Shown: positions 32,541 to 41,600 of the stretch, piece after piece
Layout: every line of letters starts with the position of its first letter
How positions within the stretch are numbered: position 1 is the stretch's first letter
DNA from: Hymenobacter siberiensis
GTDB taxonomy: Bacteria > Bacteroidota > Bacteroidia > Cytophagales > Hymenobacteraceae
Length of the DNA stretch: 64,000 nt
NCBI RefSeq assembly: GCF_018967865.2
Contig: NZ_JAHLZY020000001.1
Location: forward strand, 2,666,001-2,730,000
Direction of reading: 5' to 3'
The notes under the pieces: model-generated
The model's input: only the letters and a program-made list of their open reading frames with translations
What the model was told of the DNA's origin: nothing
The model's database searches: none
Position numbers and translations under genes: made by a program

Positions 32541-33432
32541 ATGAAATACTCCCTTGGCATTGCCCTGGGGCTGGTAGCCCTGCTATGCGGCTGTAGCCAC
32601 ACCAAGAATGATGCAGAAGCCGTTGCCGACGTAGCTCCGCGCTCGCCACAGTACCTGATGAGTGCGCCAGCTCCCCTACAGGAGAGCCCAGACGCTGATG
32701 ATGAAGCGGCTACTGCCGACGTTATTCCGGGCCCCCGGCCCTATACCGAATCAATCGTTGCCCCCCTCTCGCCTGCTCATTTACCACGCCGATTTACGCC
32801 TGAAGGTGGCCAACCTGCCGCGTGCCAGCGCCCGCCTCGACAGCCTTGTGCACCGCAACGGGGGGTACCTCAGCGCTGCTACCGAGGTGCGGGCCGAGGG
32901 CGAATGGCGGCAGGCGATAACCATTCGGGTGGCCCCGGCCCGCTTCCAGCCGCTGATGGCCGCGTTGGGTGGTTTGGGCACCGTGGAAGAAAAAAAGCTA
33001 ACTACCGACGATGTGACGGCCCAGCACGCCGACGTAGCCGCCCGCCTCGCCACCAAGCGCGCCGTCGAAAAGCGCTACATCGACCTGCTGGCCCGCGCCC
33101 GCAAAATCAGCGAAGTACTAGAAGTGGAAGGCAAAATCGGCGAGGTGCGCGAAGAAATTGAGAGCACCGAAAGCCACCTCAAAACGCTCAACGATGAAGT
33201 AGCTTATTCCATCATCTCGCTCACCTGCTACCAGCCCCTGCCCCAGCCCGTACCCGAGGCCCCGGTCGTATCATTCGCCAGTCGCCTGGTGGAGTCATTC
33301 TATACTGGCTGGACGCTGATTACCAGTCTGCTGATTGGTATTGTAGCCATCTGGCCCTTCCTGCTGCTGGGCGGGACTGGCTGGTGGGCCGTGCGGCGCT
33401 GGCGCCGCAGCGTTGCACAAGCCGAGGTCTGA
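32541..33432 (+). pseudogene. DUF4349 lipoprotein with frameshift at a C6 tract
   Basis: The 5' frame starts MKYSLGIALGLVALLCGCSH, a lipoprotein signal with a lipobox-like LLCGC. It stays sensible to about residue 73, then turns into Arg/Pro-rich nonsense and ends at 33161. The DUF4349 domain continues in the neighbouring frame from about 32765 to 33432: RLLIYHADLRLKVANL, NGGYLSAATE, TTDDVTAQHADVAARL, a coiled coil and a C-terminal transmembrane helix (GWTLITSLLIGIVAIWPFLLL). The crossover is CCCCCC at 32761-32766; one C fewer restores about 296 residues. It could be a true mutation, slippage-based switching, or a sequencing error. Confidence 0.8.
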
Positions 33433-33440
33433 AAAACCCG

Positions 33441-33486
33441 AAAAGCCCCGCCGCAGCACCAGTTATGGTACCGCAGCGGGGCTTTT
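33441..33486. terminator. Bidirectional terminator after DUF4349 gene
   Basis: AAAAGCCCCGC (33441-33451) / GCGGGGCTTTT (33476-33486) between convergent genes. Confidence 0.8.
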
Positions 33487-33508
33487 CAGCTCAAGGCCAA
33501 AGTCGGAT

Positions 33509-33847
33509 TTAATCCATTACCAAGTCCACCACGGCATTTACCACCGACAAGGCCAGGCTGAATAAGAGCGCATTCAGCAAGCCGTGGACATCGAAGCTAC
33601 TCATCAGGAAATCGGCCAGCTTTACGATGATGACGTTGATAACCAACAGGAAAAGGCCCAGCGTGAGCACCGTAATGGGAAAGCCCAGAATTTGCAGAAT
33701 GGGTTTCACAATGGCATTCAGAATGCCCAGCACGATAACCAGAATGGCCGCGCTGCCCATGCCACCCAGCACCACGCCCGGCAGCACCATGCTGAGGCCA
33801 TACACCAGCACAGCGGTAAGAATGAATTTGAGAATGAATCCTAACAT
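33509..33847 (-). CDS. Phage-holin-4-family (YvlD-like) membrane protein
   Basis: Small membrane protein of 112 residues with four hydrophobic helices. Typical words are LPGVVLGGMGSAAILVIVLGILNAIVKPIL and LGFPITVLTLGLFLLVINVIIVKLADFL, shown here as parts of the PF04020 pattern. Despite the family name it is a chromosomal stress or envelope protein in most bacteria, and there are no phage genes around. It follows the agmatinase-like gene by 27 bp on the same strand. Confidence 0.85.
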   Translation of the reverse strand: MLGFILKFILTAVLVYGLSMVLPGVVLGGMGSAAILVIVLGILNAIVKPILQILGFPITVLTLGLFLLVINVIIVKLADFLMSSFDVHGLLNALLFSLALSVVNAVVDLVMD

Positions 33848-33874
33848 GGCAACAAGGGTAAAAGTGAAAGAAGG

Positions 33875-34966
33875 TTACTCGGCGTGCATGCCTTTGGCCG
33901 GCAGCCGTCCCTGCGATACGGCCATCCAGTTGCAAAGCTGGTAGAGCAGGCGCGCACCCACAATGGCGTTCCACTCGGTGTCGCCGGGCGCTACTTCGTT
34001 CAGGTCGCAGCCGATGATTTGGATGCCCGCCCGCACGATGGACCGCAGCAAATACGTGGCTTCCTCAAACTCCAGGCCGCCGGGTACGGGCGTACCGGTA
34101 CCGGGGCACAGCTTGGGGTCGAGGCCGTCGATATCGAAGCTGATGTAGACCTTTTTGGGCAGCTGTGCGATGATTTTGCCGCATACCTTCTTCCACGACT
34201 TCTTGGCAAACTTCTCGTCGCTCAGGAACCGCTGGCTGAACAGGGCCACCCTGCCATTGGACTGGTCGATGAATTCGGCCTCCTGCTGGCAGAAATCCCG
34301 GATGCCCACCTGTACCAGCTTCTTCACCTGCGGCAGCTGCAGTGCGTTGTGCATAATGCTGGCATGCGAATACTTAAAGCCCTCGTAGGCAGGCCGCAGG
34401 TCGCAATGGGCGTCAAACTGCAGAATAGCAAATTCCTGGTGGCGCTCGGCCAGTGCATGCAGGTAGCCCAAAGGCGTGCTGTGGTCGCCACCCAGCACCA
34501 CCACGCCTTTGCCGGCATCGAGCAGGGCACCCGTTTTGGCCTTCAGCCACTGTATCATCTTGTCGCCGCCGGCCGTGGCCTGGGCGGGCACGCTTTCGTG
34601 CTTTTTGCGGTCGGCTTCGGGCTGGCCTTCTTCCAACCAGCCGATGTAATCGGCGGCAAGAGGGCGCAGCTTGCGGCTGGCTTCGGCAATGGTTTCGTCC
34701 TCCTCCTCCATGGCCAGGCCGAGCTTCCAGGCATTGGGCACGTCAGAATCGTACAGGTCCACTTGCAATGAAGCTTCGCGGATGGCGGCCGGGCCGGCGG
34801 CCGTACCGGCGCGGTAGCTCACCGTTACCTCCCACGGCACGGGCACTACCACTACCTGTGCCTCCTCGGGCGTGAAAGGCAGGCCGAACAGGCCGCTATC
34901 TACATCGCCGGGCGCGTTGGGGTCGAAAGAAGCTATTTTTTGGGCTAAGGCGTCCGCGTTAGACAT
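33875..34966 (-). CDS. Agmatinase/arginase (ureohydrolase) family protein
   Basis: Binuclear manganese hydrolase of 363 residues. All six metal ligands are visible: H162 in GGDHS, D185, H187 and D189 in FDAHCD, D278 and D280 in SFDIDGLDP. The PVPWEVTVSYRAGTAAGP opening matches Bacteroidota agmatinase-like enzymes. An insertion at about 85-135 (acidic, helical) is typical of this longer subgroup. The likely reaction is agmatine to putrescine and urea; formimidoylglutamate or guanidino substrates remain possible. No arginine decarboxylase is nearby. Confidence 0.85.
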   Translation of the reverse strand: MSNADALAQKIASFDPNAPGDVDSGLFGLPFTPEEAQVVVVPVPWEVTVSYRAGTAAGPAAIREASLQVDLYDSDVPNAWKLGLAMEEEDETIAEASRKLRPLAADYIGWLEEGQPEADRKKHESVPAQATAGGDKMIQWLKAKTGALLDAGKGVVVLGGDHSTPLGYLHALAERHQEFAILQFDAHCDLRPAYEGFKYSHASIMHNALQLPQVKKLVQVGIRDFCQQEAEFIDQSNGRVALFSQRFLSDEKFAKKSWKKVCGKIIAQLPKKVYISFDIDGLDPKLCPGTGTPVPGGLEFEEATYLLRSIVRAGIQIIGCDLNEVAPGDTEWNAIVGARLLYQLCNWMAVSQGRLPAKGMHAE

Positions 34967-35012
34967 TGGAGGTGCTGCGTAGGTAAATAGTAAAGTTGAA
35001 GGCGAAAAAGAA

Positions 35013-35109
35013 CGTCATGCCGCACCGGCCGCTGCAACTCCCGGAAGCAGTGGCCCAAGTTCAGCGAACGGGCCTGCGGGAGAATTGCAACGGCCGGCGC
35101 GGCATGACG
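35013..35109. repeat. REP-like imperfect inverted repeat, agmatinase/cheC
   Basis: CGTCATGCCGC at 35013 pairs with GCGGCATGACG ending at 35109, continued by GGCCG/CGGCC, TGCAA/TTGCA and CCCG/CGGG blocks. It shares the CGTCATGC end with the REP-like family but not the GAAGCATCT core. Confidence 0.65.
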
Positions 35110-35144
35110 GGCCGGAACGCGGTCAGGCATTCCTAAAACAGGTA

Positions 35145-35777
35145 TCAGGCCGACATCTGGCTGCCCAGAAAGTCGTAGCTACGGATTATTTCTAGAATTT
35201 TACCGAACGTCACCCGGTCAAAAAACAGCATCAGCGGCAATTCCACCGTATTGTCGCGGTCCGAGAACTGCGTGATAACCGAGAAGATGAGGGGCTGTAG
35301 CTGCTGGTCTGGCAGCAGGCTCTGCAGGTTTTCAGCTATGTCACCTTTGGGGGCTACCGGTGGGGCACCGTAGATATTGGCTTTCAAAATATTGGCCAAC
35401 TGCGTGACCAGTGCCCCGGTAATGATATTGCTGATTTCAAGCAGCAGCGACTCCTGCAGCTCATTTAGCTCCAGGGTTTCGGACGTTTGCATGCGCAGGC
35501 ATACCCGTGAGAGGCGCTGAACGTGCTGGCCCGAGAAAAACATGAGCGTCGTACCGTTGAAATCACCCCGGATATCGGACTGAATGGGCACGTGCCGTGT
35601 CTGATAATCGCGCACGCGGTGCAGAATATCGTCGCTCATCAACAGGTCGATATTGGGCACCTCGAGTAACACCCGCTCCTGGGCGATAACGGCGAATGAA
35701 TCGGCGGCGCGGGCCAAGCCGATATTTAGAATCTCGCGGATTATATCACGCTCTAAATCAGTCATCGATAAATCCAT
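35145..35777 (-). CDS. cheC: CheC-like chemotaxis phosphatase
   Basis: Predicted phospho-CheY phosphatase of 210 residues. Two copies of the CheC active-site pattern E-x2-N are present, in REILNIG and LLEISNI, each followed about 22 residues later by Pro (LEVPNI; YGAPP), as in two-site CheC proteins. It lies last in the operon receptor-cheW-cheY-cheA-cheC, 56 bp after cheA. The ATG at 35777 is used; a second ATG four codons later is possible. CheD, which often partners CheC, is not adjacent. Confidence 0.78.
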   Translation of the reverse strand: MDLSMTDLERDIIREILNIGLARAADSFAVIAQERVLLEVPNIDLLMSDDILHRVRDYQTRHVPIQSDIRGDFNGTTLMFFSGQHVQRLSRVCLRMQTSETLELNELQESLLLEISNIITGALVTQLANILKANIYGAPPVAPKGDIAENLQSLLPDQQLQPLIFSVITQFSDRDNTVELPLMLFFDRVTFGKILEIIRSYDFLGSQMSA

Positions 35778-35833
35778 AACGTCGAAGATAGGGGAAAGTG
35801 CAGCTGCGAGGACTGGGATGAAAGAAAGGAAAA

Positions 35834-37468
35834 TTAAGGACGTTTGGTCAGAAACAGGCGCGTCAGGGCGGGCACATCCAGCACCAGGCACACTTGCCCG
35901 CTGCCGAGCAGGGTTACGCCACCAAACAGGTCAATGGTATCCAGGGGTTTACTTAGGGGCTTGATGACAATGTTTTGCTGCCGGATGAACCGGTCAACCA
36001 ACAAGCCCAGACGGCGGTTATTATAATTCACAACCAGAACCTGCTGAGCACCAGTCATATCAGCTTTATCGGCGAAGGGCAGCAGTTCATCGCCCTCGTC
36101 GTGCAGCAGCATTTGCAATGGCACCAGCGGCACGGCCTGGCCCTGCACATGCGTTACAAGCATGCCGCCTACCACCGAAATCTGCTCGGGTTGCAAGGCC
36201 AATACGGTATCGGTGTGCATCAGCGGGATGGCATAGGGGCGTTCCTCTACTTCTACCAGCAGTGCGCCCTTTACGGCAATGGACGTGGGCAACACCAAGG
36301 TGAACGTAGTACCCTGGCCCAACTGCGATTCCACCCGCAGCTGGCCACCCAACGAGTCAAGGGCCATCTTCACCACATCGAGGCCCACGCCGCGGCCCGA
36401 AATATCGGTAACCTTGCTGGCCATGGAGAAACCGGGCTCGAACAGAAGCGCCCACACCCCTTGCTCGTCCAGGGCGGCGGCGGCCGTGGTCAGGCCACGC
36501 TCAATGGCCTTGCGGCGCACGGCTTCGGTATCGATGCCCCGGCCATCGTCGCGCACCTGAATGAGCACGTCGTCGCGCTCGGTCAGGGCTGAAAGGGTGA
36601 GGTGGCCAACGGTAGGCTTGCCAGCCGCTGCCCGCTGGGCAGTGGTTTCGAGGCCGTGGCTGACGGCGTTGCGCACCAGGTGCAACAGCGCGTCGGTGAT
36701 GATTTGCAGGATGTTGCGGTCAATCTGCACATCCTGACCGCTGAGGATTAGCTCCACTTCTTTGTCTTCGGTGCTGGCTACATCGCGCACAACCCGGGGA
36801 AACTTATTCAGCAGCACCCCCACGCCCACCAGGCGGGCATCCATCACACTATACTGCAAGTCGTCGGAAATGCGGAACAGGTGCTGGGCAGTGGCCAGAA
36901 GCGCAGGATTACCGATTTCCTGTGCCAGCGTCATAATCCGGTCGCGGTCAATAACCAACTCCCCTACCAGATTCAACAGATTGTCAAGCTTTTTGACCTG
37001 AATATACACCAGGTCCGAAAGCTCCATTTTCTTGCCTGACTCTTCCTCCGACTCCGCCGCTTCGGCTTCTTCCAGAATCGGCTCCTCGCCCCGCACCAAG
37101 CGGTCAAGGTTGTCCAGCAAGGCGGTGGCATCGGGCAGGGCCTGGTCGGCTCCCACTGCCCGAATCATGTTGCCCAAGGCATCAACCCCGGCAAAAACCA
37201 CCTTGATGAGCGCCCCGCTGAATGTGCGCTCCTGGTCCCGAATCAGCCCAAACAGGGTTTCGAGGTGGTGCGCCACTTCGCCCAAATCGGTAAAGCCCAT
37301 GGCGCGGGCATTGGCTTTGAGGTTGTGCATGAGCCGGAACAGCTCATTAAGGGCCGGGCCAGCATTGGGGTTGCGCTCAAGCTCGCTCAAATGGCGGCTC
37401 ATGGAGTCGTAATACTCCAGCGCTTCGGCCATGAAAAGCTCCCGGTATTCCTGGTCGCGCGTTTTCAT
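35834..37468 (-). CDS. cheA: Chemotaxis histidine kinase CheA (no P2 domain)
   Basis: Kinase of 544 residues. P1 (HPt) about 1-130 has the phospho-acceptor H48 in RLMHNLKANA. The P3 dimerization domain is about 145-215 (VKKLDNLLNLVGELVIDRDRI). P4 ATPase has the N box HLVRNAVSHGLE, G1 VRDDGRGID and G2 SGRGVGLDVVK. The P5 CheW-like domain spans about 405-540. Only an acidic linker (EEAEAAESEEESGKK) stands between P1 and P3, so the CheY-docking P2 domain is missing. It is shorter than E. coli CheA (654). cheY lies 105 bp upstream. Confidence 0.93.
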   Translation of the reverse strand: MKTRDQEYRELFMAEALEYYDSMSRHLSELERNPNAGPALNELFRLMHNLKANARAMGFTDLGEVAHHLETLFGLIRDQERTFSGALIKVVFAGVDALGNMIRAVGADQALPDATALLDNLDRLVRGEEPILEEAEAAESEEESGKKMELSDLVYIQVKKLDNLLNLVGELVIDRDRIMTLAQEIGNPALLATAQHLFRISDDLQYSVMDARLVGVGVLLNKFPRVVRDVASTEDKEVELILSGQDVQIDRNILQIITDALLHLVRNAVSHGLETTAQRAAAGKPTVGHLTLSALTERDDVLIQVRDDGRGIDTEAVRRKAIERGLTTAAAALDEQGVWALLFEPGFSMASKVTDISGRGVGLDVVKMALDSLGGQLRVESQLGQGTTFTLVLPTSIAVKGALLVEVEERPYAIPLMHTDTVLALQPEQISVVGGMLVTHVQGQAVPLVPLQMLLHDEGDELLPFADKADMTGAQQVLVVNYNNRRLGLLVDRFIRQQNIVIKPLSKPLDTIDLFGGVTLLGSGQVCLVLDVPALTRLFLTKRP

Positions 37469-37573
37469 TGGGCCTTAGAAATTAAGTAGATAAACCAACA
37501 TTCCGGCGCACTCAGGCACGTCCCATCGTTTCCGAAGGAATATGGCAGGGCAACGAAACGTTGTCGCAGCACC

Positions 37574-37960
37574 TTACGCAGCCTGTTCTGAGGCGTCGTT
37601 TTGCAGCGCCGCACCCACGATTTCCAGTACTTTCTCTTCCGAGAACGGCTTCACGATATAAGCCAAAGCCCCATTTTCAATGGCTTCCGTAACGATAACC
37701 TCCTGGCCTACCGCGCTGCACATCACTACTTTGGCGGAGGGCTGAATCTGGCGGAGGCTTTTCAGCACGTCCAGTCCGGTGTTATCGGGCAGAATCACGT
37801 CGAGGGTAATGAGGTCGGGGGAAGTTGAAGCGGCCATTTCCACCGCCTGGGCACCGTTTGCAGCCTCGCCCACTACTTCGTAGCCGGCATCGGTGAGCAT
37901 ATTTTTGAGCATCGTGCGCATGTAAAATGAGTCGTCGACGATGAGGATGCGCTTATTCAT
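37574..37960 (-). CDS. cheY: Response regulator CheY
   Basis: Stand-alone receiver domain of 128 residues. The acid pocket is D9 and D10, the phospho-acceptor D54 in LITLDVILPD, the switch Ser S82 in VMCSAVGQ, and K104 in IVKPF. There is no output domain, so it signals by protein contact. The wording SFYMRTMLKNMLTDAGYEVVGEA resembles CheY of CheC-containing (Bacillus/Thermotoga-type) systems, in line with cheC in the same operon. Confidence 0.92.
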   Translation of the reverse strand: MNKRILIVDDSFYMRTMLKNMLTDAGYEVVGEAANGAQAVEMAASTSPDLITLDVILPDNTGLDVLKSLRQIQPSAKVVMCSAVGQEVIVTEAIENGALAYIVKPFSEEKVLEIVGAALQNDASEQAA

Positions 37961-38030
37961 GGAATTGGGGAATGTTAGATTTAACGGGTAGCCGGGCCTA
38001 GTTGCGGGCCACCCTTGTACGGGGTCGGCG

Positions 38031-38561
38031 CTATGAAGATGCCGTTTTGCCCGGCAGGCGCATCACTTCGCTTGGAGTCAGCAGCTTGCGCATGTCTAAT
38101 ACGATGATAACGCCGCCCTCCGGGAGTTTGGCGATGCCTTCGAGGTACTTGTCGCGGGTGCTGGAATCCTGCACGAACTCCGGCGCAGGTTCAATCTGGC
38201 TCAGGGGCATGGTGAAGGGGCGCGGCACTTCGCGCACCATCAGGCCGAGCACATAGTCGGCCGCTTCCACGGCAATGGTGTAGCTGCGCTCGGGAATGGG
38301 CCGGCCGGCCGGCCGCAGCCGAAACCGCTCTTCCAGGTCCAGAATGGCAATAATATCGCCGCGCAGGTTGGCAATGCCCTTGATGAAAGGCGGGGTTTTG
38401 GGCATGCGGGCCACATCGGGCGTCACGGTTACTTCCTTCACCTGCTCAATGCGAATGCCGTAGTCCTCATCGCCGAGGCGAAACACGATAAGCTGCACCA
38501 GTTCGGCGGGCTTGGCGCGTCCGGGCTTGGTAATGGGCGTGGGTACTTCAGTCTCAGCCAT
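38031..38561 (-). CDS. cheW: Chemotaxis coupling protein CheW
   Basis: Adapter of 176 residues linking receptor and CheA. The CheW domain covers about 22-165: VFRLGDEDYGIRIEQVKEV, PPFIKGIANLRGDIIAILDLEERF, and the C-terminal YLEGIAKLPEGGVIIVLDMRKLL. It lies 41 bp after the receptor gene and 70 bp before cheY. Confidence 0.93.
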   Translation of the reverse strand: MAETEVPTPITKPGRAKPAELVQLIVFRLGDEDYGIRIEQVKEVTVTPDVARMPKTPPFIKGIANLRGDIIAILDLEERFRLRPAGRPIPERSYTIAVEAADYVLGLMVREVPRPFTMPLSQIEPAPEFVQDSSTRDKYLEGIAKLPEGGVIIVLDMRKLLTPSEVMRLPGKTASS

Positions 38562-38602
38562 GCAGGGTTAGTCGAAAAAGGGCTAAACGAATAGATTGAG
38601 AG

Positions 38603-41600
38603 TTATTTAGCTTTTGATTTGGCTGCCGTCTTACTGGTTTGAGCAGTTTTTACAGCTTTGCCATTTTTCGTCTCCTTGCCGGTAGCGGCTGGCGCGGGGC
38701 GGGCTTCCTCCACCTGGGGAACTGCTCGTGCACGAATCGGGCGCTCCCGGCGGATGGGAGCCGCAGGCGCCAGAGGTGCGGCGGCTTCGGGCCGGACCCG
38801 ACGAGTGGGGATGGACTGCCGACTGGGTTCAGCAACCGGCGCAGCCGCGCCCCGGCTCTGGGAACGGCGGGCAGCCATGCCATGCTGCGGTTGCGGCGCA
38901 GGGGCATATGATTCGCGGGCACGGTAGATGTCGCGGGCTCCCCGGCGCACGGGTTCCGGCTCGGGCTCCGGCTCGTAGGAGCTGAGGCGGAAGGTTTCGA
39001 GGCCAGCCTGGAGGTCGTCGGCAATGTCGGTGAGGCGCTGCGAGCTGGTGGTCAGCTCCTGCATGGCCGTCGAGAGCTGCTTGGCAGTCCCGGCTACCTG
39101 TTGGGTGCCGGTGGCCGTTTGCTCGGCAATGGCCACCACTTCCTCCACGTACTTCACCACGTCACTAATCGAAGCTTTCTGAACTTCGGTAGCCGTGAGA
39201 ATGTCGCGCGAGGTGCGGAGCGTTTCGCCGCTGCTGGTAGCAATGTTCTTAAAGGCCGAGCTGGCTTCGAACGTGGCGTTCTTGCCTTTCAATACCCGAT
39301 TTTCCATGGTCGAAATGGCCGTGGCTGCCGTGGTCGTATCCTTCTTAACGTCGTCAACCAGTGTGGCAATTTCGTTGGCCGAGCGGCGGGAGCTTTCGGC
39401 CAGCTTCCGGATTTCCTCGGCTACTACGGCGAAGCCACGGCCGGCTTCGCCGGCGCGGGCAGCTTCGATAGCGGCGTTTAGCGCCAGCAGATTGGTCTGC
39501 GAGGCGATGTCAGTGATTACGCCCAGCGACTTGCTGATTTCGCCTGAGCGGGTGCTCAGTACTTCAATGGTGCGCGAGGTTTGCGAAGCAGCGCTGGATA
39601 TTTCTTCCATGTTTTTCACCACTTCGGCCACCGTTTTCAGGCCAAGCTGCGAGGTCTGCTCACCCAGGATTGCCGATTTGTTCACGACATCGGCCTTGTT
39701 GGCCGTCTCCTTGGTGGCCTGCATGATTTCTTCAATCAGCTTGAAAGCCTGGTCGGTTTTCAAGGCCTGGTTCTGAGCGCCTTCGGCCATCTGCTGCATG
39801 GCCAAGGCCACATCGACGGTTACGCGACTCATTTCCTGGCCTTTACCGGCCATTTCTTCCGAAGAAGTGCCCACAATCTGCGACGAGTCATTGATTTCGC
39901 CGAGCAGCTCGTTCAGGTTTTCGACGGCCAGGTTCAGGGCATCGGCCATGGCCAGAATGTCGCCCGTGGTGGGCACGTCTACGCGCTGGGTCAGGTCGCC
40001 TTCCGAGATGGCGCGCACCACGCGGGCCACTTCCAGCACCGGCGAGGCGATGGATTCGAGCAGGGCGTTGAGCGTGTCCACCAGCTCTTTCCAGCTGCCC
40101 GATACGCCGCCTACCGTGGCGCGCTCGGTCAGCTTGCCTTCCACCCCTGCCACTTTGGCCACGCGGCTCACTTCGACGGCGAGACGGTTAAGGTCGTCCA
40201 CCATGCTGTTGATGGTGTCGGCCAGGTCGGCCACTTCGCCTTTGGCTTGCAGCGTCAGCTTCTGGGTCAGGTCACCTTTCGATACGGCCGTTACTACTTT
40301 CACAATGCCCCGCACCTGGGTGGTGAGGTTGGAGGCCATGTAGTTTACGTTGTCGGTCAATTCCTTCCACACGCCGGCCACATTTGGTACGCTGGCCTGC
40401 CCGCCGAGCTTGCCCTCGGTGCCCACTTCCTGCGCCACGCGGGTTACCTCACCGGCGAAGATGTTCAGCGAATCAACCATCTGGTTGAGGTTGTCCTTCA
40501 GGTCCAGCAACTCGCCTTTTACATCGACGGATACTTTCTGGCTAAGGTCGCCGCGCGATACGGCGGTAGCCACGTTAGCAATGTCCCGTACCTGCGAGGT
40601 CAGGTTACTGGCCATCGTGTTCACGTTGTCAGTCAGGTCTTTCCAGGTGCCGCGCACGTTGGGCACTTTGGCCTGGCCGCCGAGCTTGCCTTCGGTACCT
40701 ACTTCGCGGGCCACGCGGGTTACCTCGTCGCCGAAGATGTTCAGCGAGTCCACCATCTCGTTGAGGTTTTCCTTCAGCTGGAGGAGCTCACCGCGCACAT
40801 TCACCGTGATTTTCTGACTGAGGTCGCCTTTGGCTACGGCGGTGGCCACGTTGGCAATGTCCCGCATCTGCGAGGTCAGGTTGCTGGCCATCGTATTCAC
40901 GTTGTCCGTCAAGTCCTTCCACGTTCCTGATACCTTGGGCACGTTGGCCTGACCGCCGAGGATACCCTCGGTGCCCACTTCGCGGGCCACGCGGGTTACC
41001 TCGCCGGCGAAGATGTTGAGCGAGTCCACCATCTGGTTCAGGTTGTCCTTCAAATCCAGCAGCTCGCCTTTTACATCGACGGTAATTTTCTGCGAAAGGT
41101 CACCTTTCGATACGGCGGTGGCCACGTTGGCAATGTCCCGTACCTGACTGGTCAAGTTGCTGGCCATCGTGTTCACGTTGTCGGTCAGCTCTTTCCAGGT
41201 GCCGCCTACGCGGGGCACCACGGCCTGGCCGCCGAGCTTGCCTTCGGTACCTACTTCGCGGGCCACCCGGGTTACTTCGTCGCCGAAGATATTGAGCGAG
41301 TCCACCATCTGGTTGAGGATGTTCTTCAGCTCCAGGATTTCGCCCTTCACGTTCACCGTCATCTTCTGGCTGAGGTCGCCGCGAGCTACGGCCGTGGCTA
41401 CGTTGGCAATATCCCGCACCTGCGAGGTCAGGGCCGCTGCCATATCGTTTACGTTGTCGGTGAGGGCTTTCCACACACCGGCCACGTTCGGCACACTAGC
41501 TTGGCCACCTAGTTTCCCTTCGGTGCCTACTTCCTGCGCCACGCGGGTTACCTCACCGGCAAACAGGTTGAGGGACGCCACCATCTGGTTCAGGTTCTGC

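Noticed and set aside
33509..33847. Holin-family gene as a sign of a prophage
   Set aside because: PF04020 proteins are common chromosomal membrane proteins and no phage structural or lysis genes are nearby.
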